In this document: piece by piece, positions 1-7,986 of the stretch
Layout: every line of letters starts with the position of its first letter
Numbering within the stretch: the stretch's first letter is position 1
Assembly (NCBI GenBank): GCA_024697725.1
Contig: JAILFE010000073.1
Location: forward strand, 1 to 32,968
Length of the DNA stretch: 32,968 nucleotides
DNA from: Oscillospiraceae bacterium
GTDB taxonomy: Bacteria; Bacillota; Clostridia; Oscillospirales; Ruminococcaceae
Direction: 5' to 3'
Notes under the pieces: model-generated
Told to the model about the DNA's origin: nothing
Database searches by the model: none
Seen by the model: the letters and a program-made list of their open reading frames with translations, nothing else
Program-made: the position numbers and the translations under genes

Positions 1-363
1 ATATCGAACGGTGTGCTTTACGGAAAAGCCGAAAAGGTATTCAGAGGAACGATAGATTTCAAGGAGGGCTCATCCGGGAGCAAGGGCGCTGAAAAGGAAG
101 ATGTCCTTCTTATGGATGAGACCGTCGTCAACCGTTCAATCCCGATAATACTTTGCCACGAAGAGGATGTCGAGGGTGAACACGGAGCGACCATCGGAAA
201 GTTAAACGATGAACAGCTGTTCTATATGAATTCGCGCGGACTTCCCGAAAAGGAAGTATACAAGCTGCTTGCGGATGCGCGTATAGCTGCTGCTGCAAAG
301 CTCATCCCCGATGAAGAGACCCGTAAGAGTGTTCTTGATGAGCTTGTCTATATCGAAGAATAA
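1..363 (+). CDS. sufD: SUF Fe-S cluster assembly protein SufD, C-terminal fragment
   Basis: The reading frame is open from the first base of the window and ends at a TAA at 361-363, so about 120 C-terminal residues are visible and the start lies upstream. The segment CHEEDVEGEHGATIGKL, followed by a run resembling FYMNSRGLPEKE, is the characteristic C-terminal region of SufB/SufD-family scaffold subunits. The short acidic tail and the position just before sufS point to SufD rather than SufB. SufD acts in the cytoplasm with SufB and the SufC ATPase as the scaffold on which Fe-S clusters are built. It is probably co-transcribed with sufS, 57 nt downstream. An apparent internal GTG start at 13 should be ignored, because the frame continues upstream. 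Confidence 0.88.
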   Translation: MSNGVLYGKAEKVFRGTIDFKEGSSGSKGAEKEDVLLMDETVVNRSIPIILCHEEDVEGEHGATIGKLNDEQLFYMNSRGLPEKEVYKLLADARIAAAAKLIPDEETRKSVLDELVYIEE

Positions 364-420
364 CAGGTCTGCCGACAGTAAACAAAGCGTATTTTATCTT
401 ATGAAAGGTTTGGTCATGGA

Positions 421-1644
421 ATGACTCGGGAAGAACAAGAGATAAGAGAACAATTCCCGCTGATCTGCGGGAGCAGCGAGGCTTATCTTGATAATGCCGC
501 AACAACACAGAAGCCGCAGTGCGTGATAGATGCTGTCGCCGATTACTACAAGGCGGATAATGCCAATCCGATGCGTGGGCTCTATGCCCTGAGCCTCAGG
601 GCAACAGAAGCCTATGAAAATGCAAGGACAAAGGCAACAAAGCTCATAGGCGCTGAGGATCCGTCCGAGATAGTATTTACCCGAAATGCTACCGAGAGCC
701 TTAATCTTGTTGCTTACAGCTATGCAAGGACATTTCTTCATGAAAATGATGAGATAATAGTTGCAATATCCGAGCATCATTCGGATATGCTCCCGTGGCA
801 GGATGCTGCAAAGGCTGTCGGCGCGAAGGTAGTATATTTTTACTGTGAAAAGAACGGTCTTTACAGCGCCGATACGCTGAGGTCGATCATCAACAGCAAT
901 ACAAAGCTCGTATGCATGGCGCAGATATCAAATGTGTTCGGCAGAATAAACCCGATAAAGGAATTTGCATCTATCGCCCATGAATACGGAGCAAAATTCG
1001 TATGCGACGGTGCGCAGTCGGTTCCGCATATCAGAATAAACGTCAAAGAGCTCGGCGTGGATTTCCTTGCTTTCTCGGGACATAAGATATATGCGCCTAT
1101 GGGTATCGGCGTTCTCTGGGCTAAAAAGGATCTGCTCGAAGCAATGCCGCCGTTTCTGAGCGGCGGAGAGATGATCGAATATGTAACGCTCTGCGGAGCG
1201 ACATATGCCGAAGTCCCTCATAAATTTGAGGCGGGAACTGTCAATGCAAGCGGCGCTGTCGGTCTTGCTGCCGCGATCGATTATGTTGATTCGCTGGGCT
1301 TTGATCTTATCGAAGAGCGTGAGCTCGCTCTCACACGCCGCGCACTCGAAAAAATGGCAGATATCCCTCATGTTACGGTCATCGGCGGTGAAACGGCAGA
1401 GGAGCACAACGGTATAATTACTTTCAAGATAGATGATGTCCACCCGCATGATATTTCTCAGATACTCAGCACAGACGGCATCGACGCTCGTGCGGGGCAT
1501 CACTGTGCACAGCCGCTCCACAAATATATCGGAGTGATGTCATCAATGAGGATCAGTCTTTCGTTCTACAATACGTTCGACGAGATAGACAGATTTATCG
1601 AAAGTCTGAAAAGTGTCAGGGAGAGAATGGGATATGGAGAATAA
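421..1644 (+). CDS. sufS: Cysteine desulfurase SufS
   Basis: This 407-residue protein is the usual size for class II (SufS/CsdA-type) PLP-dependent cysteine desulfurases, which take sulfur from L-cysteine and hand it on for Fe-S cluster assembly. Visible landmarks are YLDNAATTQKP near residue 22, the cofactor-stacking histidine in ISEHHSD (about 119), the PLP lysine K222 in SGHKIYAP, and the persulfide-carrying C362 in RAGHHCAQPL. ATG 421 is preceded by GAAAGG about a dozen bases upstream. An ATG at 416 hits a stop at once, so 421 is the start. Its 3' end overlaps sufU by 11 nt, indicating translational coupling with the sulfur acceptor. Confidence 0.97.
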   Translation: MTREEQEIREQFPLICGSSEAYLDNAATTQKPQCVIDAVADYYKADNANPMRGLYALSLRATEAYENARTKATKLIGAEDPSEIVFTRNATESLNLVAYSYARTFLHENDEIIVAISEHHSDMLPWQDAAKAVGAKVVYFYCEKNGLYSADTLRSIINSNTKLVCMAQISNVFGRINPIKEFASIAHEYGAKFVCDGAQSVPHIRINVKELGVDFLAFSGHKIYAPMGIGVLWAKKDLLEAMPPFLSGGEMIEYVTLCGATYAEVPHKFEAGTVNASGAVGLAAAIDYVDSLGFDLIEERELALTRRALEKMADIPHVTVIGGETAEEHNGIITFKIDDVHPHDISQILSTDGIDARAGHHCAQPLHKYIGVMSSMRISLSFYNTFDEIDRFIESLKSVRERMGYGE

Positions 1645-2065
1645 TACATTTTATAATGAAATACTTACAGATCATAATATGAATCCTGTCCATAAGCATA
1701 ATATCGATGACGCAAATTTCAGTCTTGAGGGAGTGAACCCCTCATGCGGAGACGATATCGTCCTGAGTCTGAAGATAGAGGACGGGATCATCAAGGACGG
1801 TGCCTATACAGGAGACGGATGTGCGATATCACAGGCATCGGCTGATATAATGCTTGATCTCATCATCGGAAAGACCGTTGAAGAAGCCCGTCATCTCGGA
1901 GATATATTCATGAGGATGATAAAGGGTACTATAACGGATGCCGAGCGCGAGGAGCTGGAGGAGGCTGCCGTGCTCGCGGATGTTTCTCATATGCCCGCAC
2001 GGGTGAAATGTGCGGTGCTTGGCTGGCACACTGCCGATGAGATATTCAACGGCATGAAAAACTGA
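1634..2065 (+). CDS. sufU: SufU sulfur-transfer zinc protein
   Basis: This 143-residue protein belongs to the SufU/IscU-like family of Firmicutes. In those bacteria SufU binds zinc and accepts persulfide sulfur from SufS rather than acting as a classical scaffold. The expected ligands are C38 and D40 in NPSCGDD, C63 in GDGCAIS and C126 in ARVKCAVLGWH. SufU-type proteins differ from IscU by an insert between the second and third cysteines, and the long 63-residue spacing here fits. ATG 1634 is chosen over an in-frame GTG at 1613 because a GGGAGAG ribosome binding site sits about 8 nt before 1634. It is the last gene of the SUF operon, followed by a strong terminator. Confidence 0.95.
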   Translation: MENNTFYNEILTDHNMNPVHKHNIDDANFSLEGVNPSCGDDIVLSLKIEDGIIKDGAYTGDGCAISQASADIMLDLIIGKTVEEARHLGDIFMRMIKGTITDAEREELEEAAVLADVSHMPARVKCAVLGWHTADEIFNGMKN

Positions 2066-2073
2066 ATAATACG

Positions 2074-2127
2074 AAAAAAAGCTCACGACCTTTTCCGCAG
2101 CGGATAAGGATCGTGAGCTTTTTTTAT
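2074..2127. terminator. Bidirectional rho-independent terminator after sufU
   Basis: GCTCACGA (2081-2088) pairs with TCGTGAGC (2111-2118). An A-run lies before the stem and a T-run after it, so the hairpin can end transcription of sufU on the plus strand and of the unknown gene at 2124 on the minus strand. The stem extends through A/T pairs and one bulge inside. Confidence 0.93.
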
Positions 2128-2720
2128 TTTTCACCGTATATATTATGCATGATATACTCTATGAACAATTTGTCGTCATCCTCGGGTGAAAGCTCGATCA
2201 GTATTTTCAGCAAAGCAAAAAACGGACGTATCTTGTTGAGCAGTTCCTGCGGATATTCCTTCAGTTCGCTTTTATCGGGCATATGCGAGAGCAGGTATTT
2301 TTTCATTGTGCGATAATCGCTGCTGTCAAGCATAATGAACGAGCTCTTTTTCAGGATATCAACGATCCTGTATGCGGATATCAGCATATAATCGCTTTGC
2401 CGTTCACGGAGCAGCTGCTGCCGTTTGAGACGATAATGCTCATTTTGCAGACCTTTGTATACCATATAGAGCATATGCAGCTCTCTGTAAGTATCATCGC
2501 TCATTTTATCTGCTATTTCAGATCTGTTCAGAAGAGCGAACAGTAAATGCGCGATATTCAGATAATCCCTGTTTCCGCGCAGCTTATCTTTCAGAGCAAG
2601 GAAATCCTCAAGCTCGAGCTTCAGCGTTCCGCGGACGGGACAGACAGATGCAAAGCCATATTTCAGCCGAACTATGCTCTCGCCGCCGTCAGTGACAAGA
2701 ATAGTAAGCTCCGATGTCAT
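2124..2720 (-). CDS. Uncharacterised 198-residue protein co-transcribed with nucleoside kinase
   Basis: I do not recognise this family. The protein is soluble, with no signal peptide or membrane segment. Residues 1-45 look like alternating beta strands, and the rest is rich in Leu, Lys, Arg and Glu and probably helical. One basic stretch around residues 90-110 (LKRQQLLRERQSDY) could be a helix that binds nucleic acid or a partner. ATG 2720 is preceded on its strand by GGGAGTGAAGGAA, an excellent ribosome binding site. An upstream TTG at 2762 overlapping the kinase stop codon would add 14 residues but has weaker support. It follows the kinase gene by 38 nt and shares its promoter, so it may act with it; the function is unknown. 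Confidence 0.8.
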   Translation of the reverse strand: MTSELTILVTDGGESIVRLKYGFASVCPVRGTLKLELEDFLALKDKLRGNRDYLNIAHLLFALLNRSEIADKMSDDTYRELHMLYMVYKGLQNEHYRLKRQQLLRERQSDYMLISAYRIVDILKKSSFIMLDSSDYRTMKKYLLSHMPDKSELKEYPQELLNKIRPFFALLKILIELSPEDDDKLFIEYIMHNIYGEK

Positions 2721-2758
2721 TTCCTTCACTCCCTTATTCCTTGATCGTAATATAAGGA

Positions 2759-3697
2759 TCAATATTGCAGACTGCTTCCGCCTACAAATTCTCTTATCAG
2801 TGAATCATCCGGTATGCCGTCGCTGCGTATTGGATGCAGCTCATTCATGAATTTCATTATAAGCCCGTAGTTTTCGATCTTTTCAAGCCTGCTCTTTTCG
2901 AGAGCAAGATCCTCACGCAGAAATCCGGTATATACGGATGCTTCATATGCCATGAATGTGTCTATATTTATAGTGGCACGCTGCTTGTGCGGCATTATAT
3001 ACAGCTCCTCGCCGCGGGAAACGCTTTCAAACATATCGAAGATATCCTCGAATTGTCTTCCTCTGAAGAGCTTGTCGCGGCAAAGCCTTCTCATCAGCCT
3101 TATAAGACGGGGATGCAGCACAGTCTGGTCGGCAGAAGTTATACGTGTTCTGACACTGACATATATCCTTGTTGTGAAATCATCTGTTCCGCTGCCGGTC
3201 ACTTCCGGATTGAGAGCGTGTATTCCTTCGATTATAACGATCTCGTTCTCGCTCCTGCACATCCTGACCGATCCCTTTCGCAGCTGTGAGGCAAAATCAA
3301 AGATCGGGATGTCGATCGGTTCACAGGCGGACAGCTTTTTCAGATGCTCTCCGAAGAGCTTTATATCCAGTCTGTACGGAGATTCAAGGTCTGTATTGCC
3401 GTTTTCATCTACAGGAAGATCGCCCGAATCATACGGGAGAAAATAATTATCCATCGAAAGGGTATGTACCTTGGTGCCGCTGTTACTGATAATATTTGCT
3501 ATCTTGAGAGCCGAGGTGGTCTTGCCGGAGCCCGACGGTCCGGAAATAAGCACCAGCGGATGAGTGTCTTTCTTGATTATTATCTGTTCTGCCGAAAATC
3601 TGAGCTGAGAATAATAATTATCCTCCGATCTTGAGATATAATCAGCTCTGTTATCTGCAAGACCTTTGTTTATTGCTGATATTCTGATAAAATTCAT
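2759..3697 (-). CDS. P-loop nucleoside (uridine-type) kinase
   Basis: This 312-residue protein carries a Walker A loop GPSGSGKT at residues 53-60, followed by the SMDNYF segment typical of the phosphoribulokinase/uridine kinase superfamily, and IVIIEGIHALNP around residue 155. Uridine kinases phosphorylate uridine or cytidine with NTP in pyrimidine salvage. Many clostridial homologues are about 550 residues, with an N-terminal TGS/threonyl-tRNA-synthetase-like region. Here only about 45 residues precede the P-loop, so this is the short form. ATG 3697 has AAGGTGG about 7 nt upstream on its strand. A perfect consensus promoter lies 60-90 nt before it. The true substrate cannot be fixed from the sequence. 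Confidence 0.85.
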   Translation of the reverse strand: MNFIRISAINKGLADNRADYISRSEDNYYSQLRFSAEQIIIKKDTHPLVLISGPSGSGKTTSALKIANIISNSGTKVHTLSMDNYFLPYDSGDLPVDENGNTDLESPYRLDIKLFGEHLKKLSACEPIDIPIFDFASQLRKGSVRMCRSENEIVIIEGIHALNPEVTGSGTDDFTTRIYVSVRTRITSADQTVLHPRLIRLMRRLCRDKLFRGRQFEDIFDMFESVSRGEELYIMPHKQRATINIDTFMAYEASVYTGFLREDLALEKSRLEKIENYGLIMKFMNELHPIRSDGIPDDSLIREFVGGSSLQY

Positions 3698-3759
3698 AGA
3701 TATACCACCTTGTATAGAAAAATAGTACAGATCGGCAAGAGAATATATTGCACAATAAC

Positions 3760-3788
3760 ATTATATTATATTTGCTGTGATTTGTCAA
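3760..3788 (-). promoter_or_regulatory. Consensus sigma-A promoter for nucleoside kinase operon
   Basis: Read on the minus strand, TTGACA (3788-3783) is separated by exactly 17 bp from TATAAT (3765-3760). Both hexamers are perfect consensus. The predicted leader to ATG 3697 is about 55 nt. Confidence 0.88.
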
Positions 3789-3908
3789 CCTTTTACAAAG
3801 GTAATTTATATTATTTTTTATGCAAAGACAGCTGCATCATAATGACAGAATATGACAGTACAGGTGTGGTATTATTCTATTAATAACCGTAAAGGAAGGA
3901 CAATAGAA

Positions 3909-4214
3909 ATGAGTGTTAAAACAGAGATCACGGACGGAAAGATCACCGCATATCTGAGCGGCGAGATAGATCACCACAATGCAGGGCCGATAAGAAACGA
4001 GATCGACAATGCACTTGAAAAGAATCACCCCGAGGAGCTCGTACTCGATTTCTCGGAGGTATCTTTCATGGACAGCTCCGGGATCGGACTTGTGATGGGT
4101 CGGTACAAGCTGCTCAAAGAGCTCGGCGGAAGACTTATTATAAGGAATGCGCCGCCCGCCATAAAAAAAGTTATGAAGCTCGCGGGGATAGATCTTCTCG
4201 CAACTATATTCTGA
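3909..4214 (+). CDS. spoIIAA: Anti-sigma F factor antagonist SpoIIAA (STAS domain)
   Basis: This 101-residue single STAS-domain protein has the phosphorylation loop FMDSSGIGLVMGRYK at residues 53-67. The serine pair S56/S57 corresponds to the SpoIIAB-phosphorylated serine of the family. In sporulation, dephosphorylated SpoIIAA binds SpoIIAB and frees sigma F in the forespore. ATG 3909 is preceded by AAGGAAGG; an in-frame upstream start at 3852 has no ribosome binding site. It is slightly shorter than the B. subtilis protein (about 116 residues). The gene lies directly before spoIIAB and sigF, the classic spoIIA order, which separates it from other STAS antagonists. No clear sigma-H promoter could be read upstream; a TGG-TATTAT extended -10-like element lies at 3867-3875. 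Confidence 0.95.
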   Translation: MSVKTEITDGKITAYLSGEIDHHNAGPIRNEIDNALEKNHPEELVLDFSEVSFMDSSGIGLVMGRYKLLKELGGRLIIRNAPPAIKKVMKLAGIDLLATIF

Positions 4215-4240
4215 AACTATAAAAGGACGTGAACACAGAA

Positions 4241-4735
4241 ATGGAAATTGAAAATGAAATAAGGATCGTTTTTCCTGCAAAAAGCTGCAATGAAGCTATG
4301 GCAAGAATGACCGCAGCGGTAGTTGCCTCGCAGCTTGATCCGTCGGCAGCAGAGATAATAGACATCAAGACAGCGGTCTCCGAGGCGGTGACCAACTGTA
4401 TCGTTCATGCCTATAAGGACGATATAGGAAAGATCGAGATGACCTGCCGCATCCTGAAGGGGAGTATCTTCTACATAAAGATAAAGGACAGCGGATGCGG
4501 TATACAGGATATCAAAAAAGCTATGGAACCGCTGTTCACCACAGCACCCGACGAAGAACGCGCAGGTCTTGGATTTGCAGTCATGGAGAGCTTTATGGAC
4601 AGCGTAAGGGTCACGGGCGGTCCGGGAAAAGGCACCTGTGTCGTAATGAAAAAAAGGATACTGCCGCGCACATATCGTCAGGCAGGATGTGAAAGAAACG
4701 GTTCGGATAACGCAAATGAAAGAACAGAGCAATGA
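4241..4735 (+). CDS. spoIIAB: Anti-sigma F factor / serine kinase SpoIIAB
   Basis: This GHKL-fold protein of about 164 residues both sequesters sigma F and phosphorylates SpoIIAA. The ATP-binding boxes are visible: the N box EAVTNCIVHAY (about 48-58), the G1 box DSGCGI (83-88) and the G2 stretch AGLGFAVM (108-115). ATG 4241 is preferred. A GTG at 4229 is only one base from the AAAAGGA element, while 4241 has more workable spacing. The C-terminus runs about 20 residues beyond the core fold because the gene extends into sigF (20-nt overlap if sigF starts at 4716), as expected for co-translated anti-sigma and sigma factors. Confidence 0.94.
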   Translation: MEIENEIRIVFPAKSCNEAMARMTAAVVASQLDPSAAEIIDIKTAVSEAVTNCIVHAYKDDIGKIEMTCRILKGSIFYIKIKDSGCGIQDIKKAMEPLFTTAPDEERAGLGFAVMESFMDSVRVTGGPGKGTCVVMKKRILPRTYRQAGCERNGSDNANERTEQ

Positions 4736-5423
4736 ACGTGCTCAGCGGGACGAGCTCACAAAGAAGAATCTCGGGCTCGTACATCTGTGCGCCAACAGAT
4801 TCCGAGGCAAAGGGATCGAATACGAGGAGCTTTTCAGTGCGGGATGCGTCGGGCTCGTGAAGGCATCATCGGCATTCGACAGCAGCAGGGGAGTATGTTT
4901 TTCAACATATGCCGTACCTGTCATAATCGGAGAGATAAAACGTCTTTTCCGTGACGGCGGACTGCTGAAGGTGAGCCGCAGTATAAAGGAGCTTTCTCTG
5001 CGTGCGGGAAGGGAACGCGACAGGTTTATCCTTGCAAACGGCCGCGAGCCGCAGCTTTCGGAGCTTGCGGAAATACTCGGTGTGCCTGCGGAAGATGTTG
5101 CAGAGGCACTTAATGCAGTGCAGTCTGTAGTGTCTCTTACAAAAAGCTCCGATGATGACGATGACAGTCAGAACGATATCGCCTGTCCTTCTCCGGATGA
5201 AGAAATGACAGACAAACTTTCGCTCATACAGGCTATGGATATGCTTCCGGCAAATGACAGAAGGCTCATCTATCTCAGATACTATAAGGATATGACCCAG
5301 TCGGAGACTGCAAAGCAGCTAGATATGACACAGGTGCAGGTATCACGGAGAGAAAAGAAGATACTGTGCAGTCTGCGCAGCGAGCTTTATCCCAATACGG
5401 AACAGGACAAAAATGCCCTTTAA
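4716..5423 (+). CDS. sigF: Sporulation sigma factor SigF
   Basis: This 235-residue sigma-70 family protein (SigB/F/G group) directs early forespore transcription. Region 2 is clear (FSTYAVPVIIGEIKRLFRDGG, about 62-82, and VSRSIKEL just after). Region 3 covers about 105-140. Region 4 ends in a helix-turn-helix with MTQVQVSRREKKIL (about 204-217). An Asp-rich linker of about seven residues sits near 145-151. Adjacency to spoIIAA-spoIIAB identifies it as sigma F rather than sigma G. The start is uncertain: ATG 4716 lacks a strong ribosome binding site and may depend on coupling to spoIIAB. A GTG at 4689 would add nine residues, but its AGGA lies too close. Confidence 0.93.
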   Translation: MKEQSNERAQRDELTKKNLGLVHLCANRFRGKGIEYEELFSAGCVGLVKASSAFDSSRGVCFSTYAVPVIIGEIKRLFRDGGLLKVSRSIKELSLRAGRERDRFILANGREPQLSELAEILGVPAEDVAEALNAVQSVVSLTKSSDDDDDSQNDIACPSPDEEMTDKLSLIQAMDMLPANDRRLIYLRYYKDMTQSETAKQLDMTQVQVSRREKKILCSLRSELYPNTEQDKNAL

Positions 5424-5430
5424 AATCAAA

Positions 5431-5464
5431 AAGGCGGCTGTACCTCAGTGGTCAGCCGCCTTTA
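5431..5464. terminator. Convergent terminator between sigF and citrate synthase
   Basis: GGCGGCTG (5433-5440) pairs with CAGCCGCC (5453-5460), extended by TACC/GGT near the loop. On the minus strand the stem is followed by TTTTTGATTTT, a good termination tract for the citrate synthase. On the plus strand the tail is only TTTAG, so it is weaker for sigF. Confidence 0.85.
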
Positions 5465-5488
5465 GCTGTTATATAATGTGAAGAGGGA

Positions 5489-6838
5489 TTAGTCCTCTCT
5501 CATATCAAGGGGGATATACTCCTTTTCCTTTGAGATCGACTTGTATGCGGGACGGATTATACGTTTTCCGGAATTGATCTCTTCAAAGCGGTGTGCACAC
5601 CAGCCTGCCATTCTCGATACAGCGAACAGGGGAGTGAACAGATCCTCGGGGATGCCAAGCATTTTGTAAACAAAACCGCTGTACATATCCACATTTGCGC
5701 ACATTACCTTGCTGTCGCCCTTGATCTCGGCATATACCTTCGGAGTGAGCCTTTCTATCGCTTCAAGCAGATGGAACTCTTTCTCAAACTCGGTATCTTC
5801 TGCCATGGAACGAGCGTATTCCTTGAGGATCACCGCTCTCGGATCGGACAGGGTATATACCGCATGACCCATACCGTAGATAAGACCGCTGCGGTCGCCC
5901 GCTTCCTTGCGGAGTATCTTGCGAAGGAAATCAGCAATCTCGTCTTCGTTTTCCCAGTTGCTGACATTTTCCATTATGCATTTGTGCATCTCGATGACCT
6001 TGTGGTTCGCACCGCCGTGACGCGGACCCTTCAGCGAGCCTATAGCGGCAGCATATGCCGAATAGGGATCTGTTCCAGAGGATGTCACAACGCGGCAGGT
6101 GAAGGTCGAATTGTTTCCGCCGCCGTGCTCTGCGTGGAGCATGAGCATTAGGTCAAGGAGTTTTGCTTCATCGCGTGTGAATTTTCTGTCGGGGCGCAGA
6201 GTGGAAAGGATGTTCTCCGCAGCAGACTGCCCCTCGATAAGCGGATGCATTATCAATGAATCGTTGCAGTAAAAACGGCGCTTTACCTCATATGCAGACA
6301 CCATTATAACAGGCATTTTTGCTATAAGGGATATCGCAGTATCTATCTCGTGCTTTGCTGTCTTTTCCTCTGGAGAATCGTCATATGAATAAAGCGCGAG
6401 CGTAGAACGCGCCATTTTGTTCATTATATCGCGGGAAGGCGCTTTGAGTATCATATCCTCAAAGAACGAACGGGGCAGCGGGCGGTTCTCACAGAGCAGC
6501 ATAGTAAAATCTTCGAGTTCGCTTTTTGTGGGCAGCTTGCCGGTCAGAAGAAGGAATGCGACCTCCTCATAGCCGAATCTATCCTCGGCGACTGCTCTTC
6601 CGATAAGTTCGCGTATATTGTACCCGCGGAATATCAGTGCTCCCTCACAGGGCTGCTTTTCACCTTCGTTTATCACATATCCGTGGACATTGCATATATT
6701 GGTAACTCCGGCAAGGACACCTGTGCCGTCGGAATTTCTGAGTCCTCTTTTTACGTTGTATTTTTCATAATAACGCGGATCTATAGCATTATTGTCCGAA
6801 AATGCGGAATAAAGCGAATCCATATTGAATTTTTTCAT
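5489..6838 (-). CDS. Citrate synthase (first copy, complete)
   Basis: This 449-residue type I/II citrate synthase makes citrate from oxaloacetate and acetyl-CoA in the cytoplasm. The catalytic set is visible: LMLHAEHGGGNNSTF (about 232-246), GPRHGGANHK with H274, GMGHAVYTLSDPRA with H325, and D384 in ANVDMYSGFVY. The N-terminus has about 30 extra residues before NVKRGLRNSDGTGVLAG. A second, diverged citrate synthase begins at 32520 with the same layout, so this genome carries two. In such fermenters citrate synthase usually feeds 2-oxoglutarate/glutamate synthesis rather than a full TCA cycle (inference). It is a single-gene unit with its own consensus promoter and a leader of about 128 nt; ATG 6838 has AAAAGGATC upstream. 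Confidence 0.97.
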   Translation of the reverse strand: MKKFNMDSLYSAFSDNNAIDPRYYEKYNVKRGLRNSDGTGVLAGVTNICNVHGYVINEGEKQPCEGALIFRGYNIRELIGRAVAEDRFGYEEVAFLLLTGKLPTKSELEDFTMLLCENRPLPRSFFEDMILKAPSRDIMNKMARSTLALYSYDDSPEEKTAKHEIDTAISLIAKMPVIMVSAYEVKRRFYCNDSLIMHPLIEGQSAAENILSTLRPDRKFTRDEAKLLDLMLMLHAEHGGGNNSTFTCRVVTSSGTDPYSAYAAAIGSLKGPRHGGANHKVIEMHKCIMENVSNWENEDEIADFLRKILRKEAGDRSGLIYGMGHAVYTLSDPRAVILKEYARSMAEDTEFEKEFHLLEAIERLTPKVYAEIKGDSKVMCANVDMYSGFVYKMLGIPEDLFTPLFAVSRMAGWCAHRFEEINSGKRIIRPAYKSISKEKEYIPLDMRED

Positions 6839-6866
6839 ATAATATCAGATCCTTTTCATTGTCCGT

Positions 6867-6886
6867 TGCCGCACCTGAACGCGGCA
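6867..6886 (-). promoter_or_regulatory. GC-rich hairpin in citrate synthase leader
   Basis: TGCCGC (6867-6872) and GCGGCA (6881-6886) form a 6-bp stem with an 8-nt loop. It lies about 30 nt upstream of the citrate synthase start, in an otherwise AT-rich leader. It could affect mRNA stability or ribosome access; the role is inferred only from position. Confidence 0.45.
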
Positions 6887-6972
6887 TACTGTTTTTGAAT
6901 AATATTGTACTGAGTGAGAAAATGAATAAAATTGACCGATAAAATTCAGATATATACTAAACCGATAATAAA

Positions 6973-7001
6973 ATTATATCAGCAATATCTTGTTCTGTCA
7001 A
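6973..7001 (-). promoter_or_regulatory. Consensus sigma-A promoter for citrate synthase
   Basis: On the minus strand TTGACA (7001-6996), a 17-bp spacer and TATAAT (6978-6973) match the consensus perfectly. The predicted transcript starts near 6966, giving a leader of about 128 nt before ATG 6838. Confidence 0.88.
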
Positions 7002-7155
7002 GCAAAGCGGAATGCGGCAATTTGATATTTGGTGTTTTGTACAATAATAACGTCATTTTTGCAGAGGTATTCGTTTTTAATTTTACAGTATATAATTTGT
7101 CAGAGCATTAACAAAAAATTTACATATTTTTGCAGACCTTTTTCGTCAAAAAAAC

Positions 7156-7184
7156 TTTACAAATCGTGTCGTATAATATATAAT
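7156..7184 (+). promoter_or_regulatory. Sigma-A promoter for XRE regulator gene
   Basis: TTTACA (7156-7161), a 17-bp spacer and TATAAT (7179-7184) lie about 60 nt before ATG 7247. The -35 differs from consensus at one base. Confidence 0.75.
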
Positions 7185-7246
7185 TTTAGTGTATGGCTGT
7201 ATAATTTACAAAAATTATTACAGAACGTTTAAAAGGAGGCGGCAGA

Positions 7247-7939
7247 ATGAATTCCGAATTTTCCAGGATCATATCCCTTTTGCGGAAAGAACGGAATATT
7301 AGTCAAAAACAAGCGGCTGCCGACCTTGGTGTGTCGCAGGCACTGCTGTCACACTATGAAAAGGGTATAAGAGAATGCGGTCTTGACTTTATCGTCAAGG
7401 CAGCCGATTATTATAATGTTTCCTGTGATTATCTTCTCGGAAGATCTCCCGAACCGGGCGGAAAGATGATACAGCCCGCAGGTGTACAGCCGCAGCGGGA
7501 AAAACAGTCATCACGCACAAAGAAGATACTGTACGATTCCGTAGATCTTCTAACTGAGCTTGCAGGAAAGACCGGGAATGATCTTATATTGAGATCCGTG
7601 TCGGATTATCTGCTGCTGTGCGTATATAAGGTCTTCAGGATGATATATTCTTCCAATCCCAGAAACGACCGCAGACTTTTCCGTATTTCCGATACCGAAT
7701 CGGACGGACTTACAAATGCCGCGATATGTCTGTGCGGTGCTCGCATATCCTCCGCTGCCGAACAGACCGTTTCCGAACATGAGGAGACCGGCACAGAGGA
7801 GCCCGTTATAACAACAGGTTCGCTTTCTGAGAACTATCCCGACCAGGCGACATCCCTGCTCAGTGCAGTAAAGGAAAGCGAGGACTATATACTGTCCATA
7901 TCATCGGCTGATCCGATGCTGCAGAGCAGCCTGAAATAA
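7247..7939 (+). CDS. XRE-family helix-turn-helix regulator
   Basis: This 230-residue protein has an N-terminal Cro/C1-type HTH in residues 1-65. The recognition region is around QKQAAADLGVSQALLSHYEKG, followed by YYNVSCDYLLGRS, the usual end of XRE domains with a dimerising tail. Residues about 90-230 match no domain I recognise. A helical part (KKILYDSVDLLTELAGKTGN) is followed by an acidic, Ser/Thr-rich C-terminus. AAAAGGAGGCGGCAG gives a very strong ribosome binding site for ATG 7247. It is likely a DNA-binding regulator whose C-terminus senses a signal or partner. The target is unknown; self-regulation or control of the flanking citrate synthase promoter is possible. Confidence 0.88.
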   Translation: MNSEFSRIISLLRKERNISQKQAAADLGVSQALLSHYEKGIRECGLDFIVKAADYYNVSCDYLLGRSPEPGGKMIQPAGVQPQREKQSSRTKKILYDSVDLLTELAGKTGNDLILRSVSDYLLLCVYKVFRMIYSSNPRNDRRLFRISDTESDGLTNAAICLCGARISSAAEQTVSEHEETGTEEPVITTGSLSENYPDQATSLLSAVKESEDYILSISSADPMLQSSLK

Positions 7940-7944
7940 CTGTT

Positions 7945-7961
7945 AATTTCTTAACGAAATT
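7945..7961. repeat. Short inverted repeat upstream of zinc-ribbon gene promoter
   Basis: AATTTC (7945-7950) and GAAATT (7956-7961) form an inverted repeat around a TTAAC centre, flanked by further TTAA. It lies just after the XRE stop codon and about 25 bp before the -35 at 7987. It could be an operator or a weak terminator. Confidence 0.4.
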
Positions 7962-7986
7962 TAAGGCTCGTTTAATCCGGTGTTAA

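Larger units (their letters stand above)
6839..7246. other. Divergent intergenic region, citrate synthase / XRE regulator
   Basis: This AT-rich 408-bp stretch holds no supported gene. It carries a perfect minus-strand promoter (6973-7001) and a plus-strand promoter (7156-7184), plus the leader hairpin at 6867-6886. ACCGATAA occurs twice in the citrate synthase leader (near 6934 and 6960), about 27 bp apart, and might bind a regulator. The XRE gene product is an obvious candidate for control of this region, but no direct evidence is visible. Confidence 0.6.

Noticed and set aside
928-1521. A 197-codon minus-strand open frame inside sufS
   Set aside because: Antisense shadow of a well-supported cysteine desulfurase; no motifs, no ribosome binding site.
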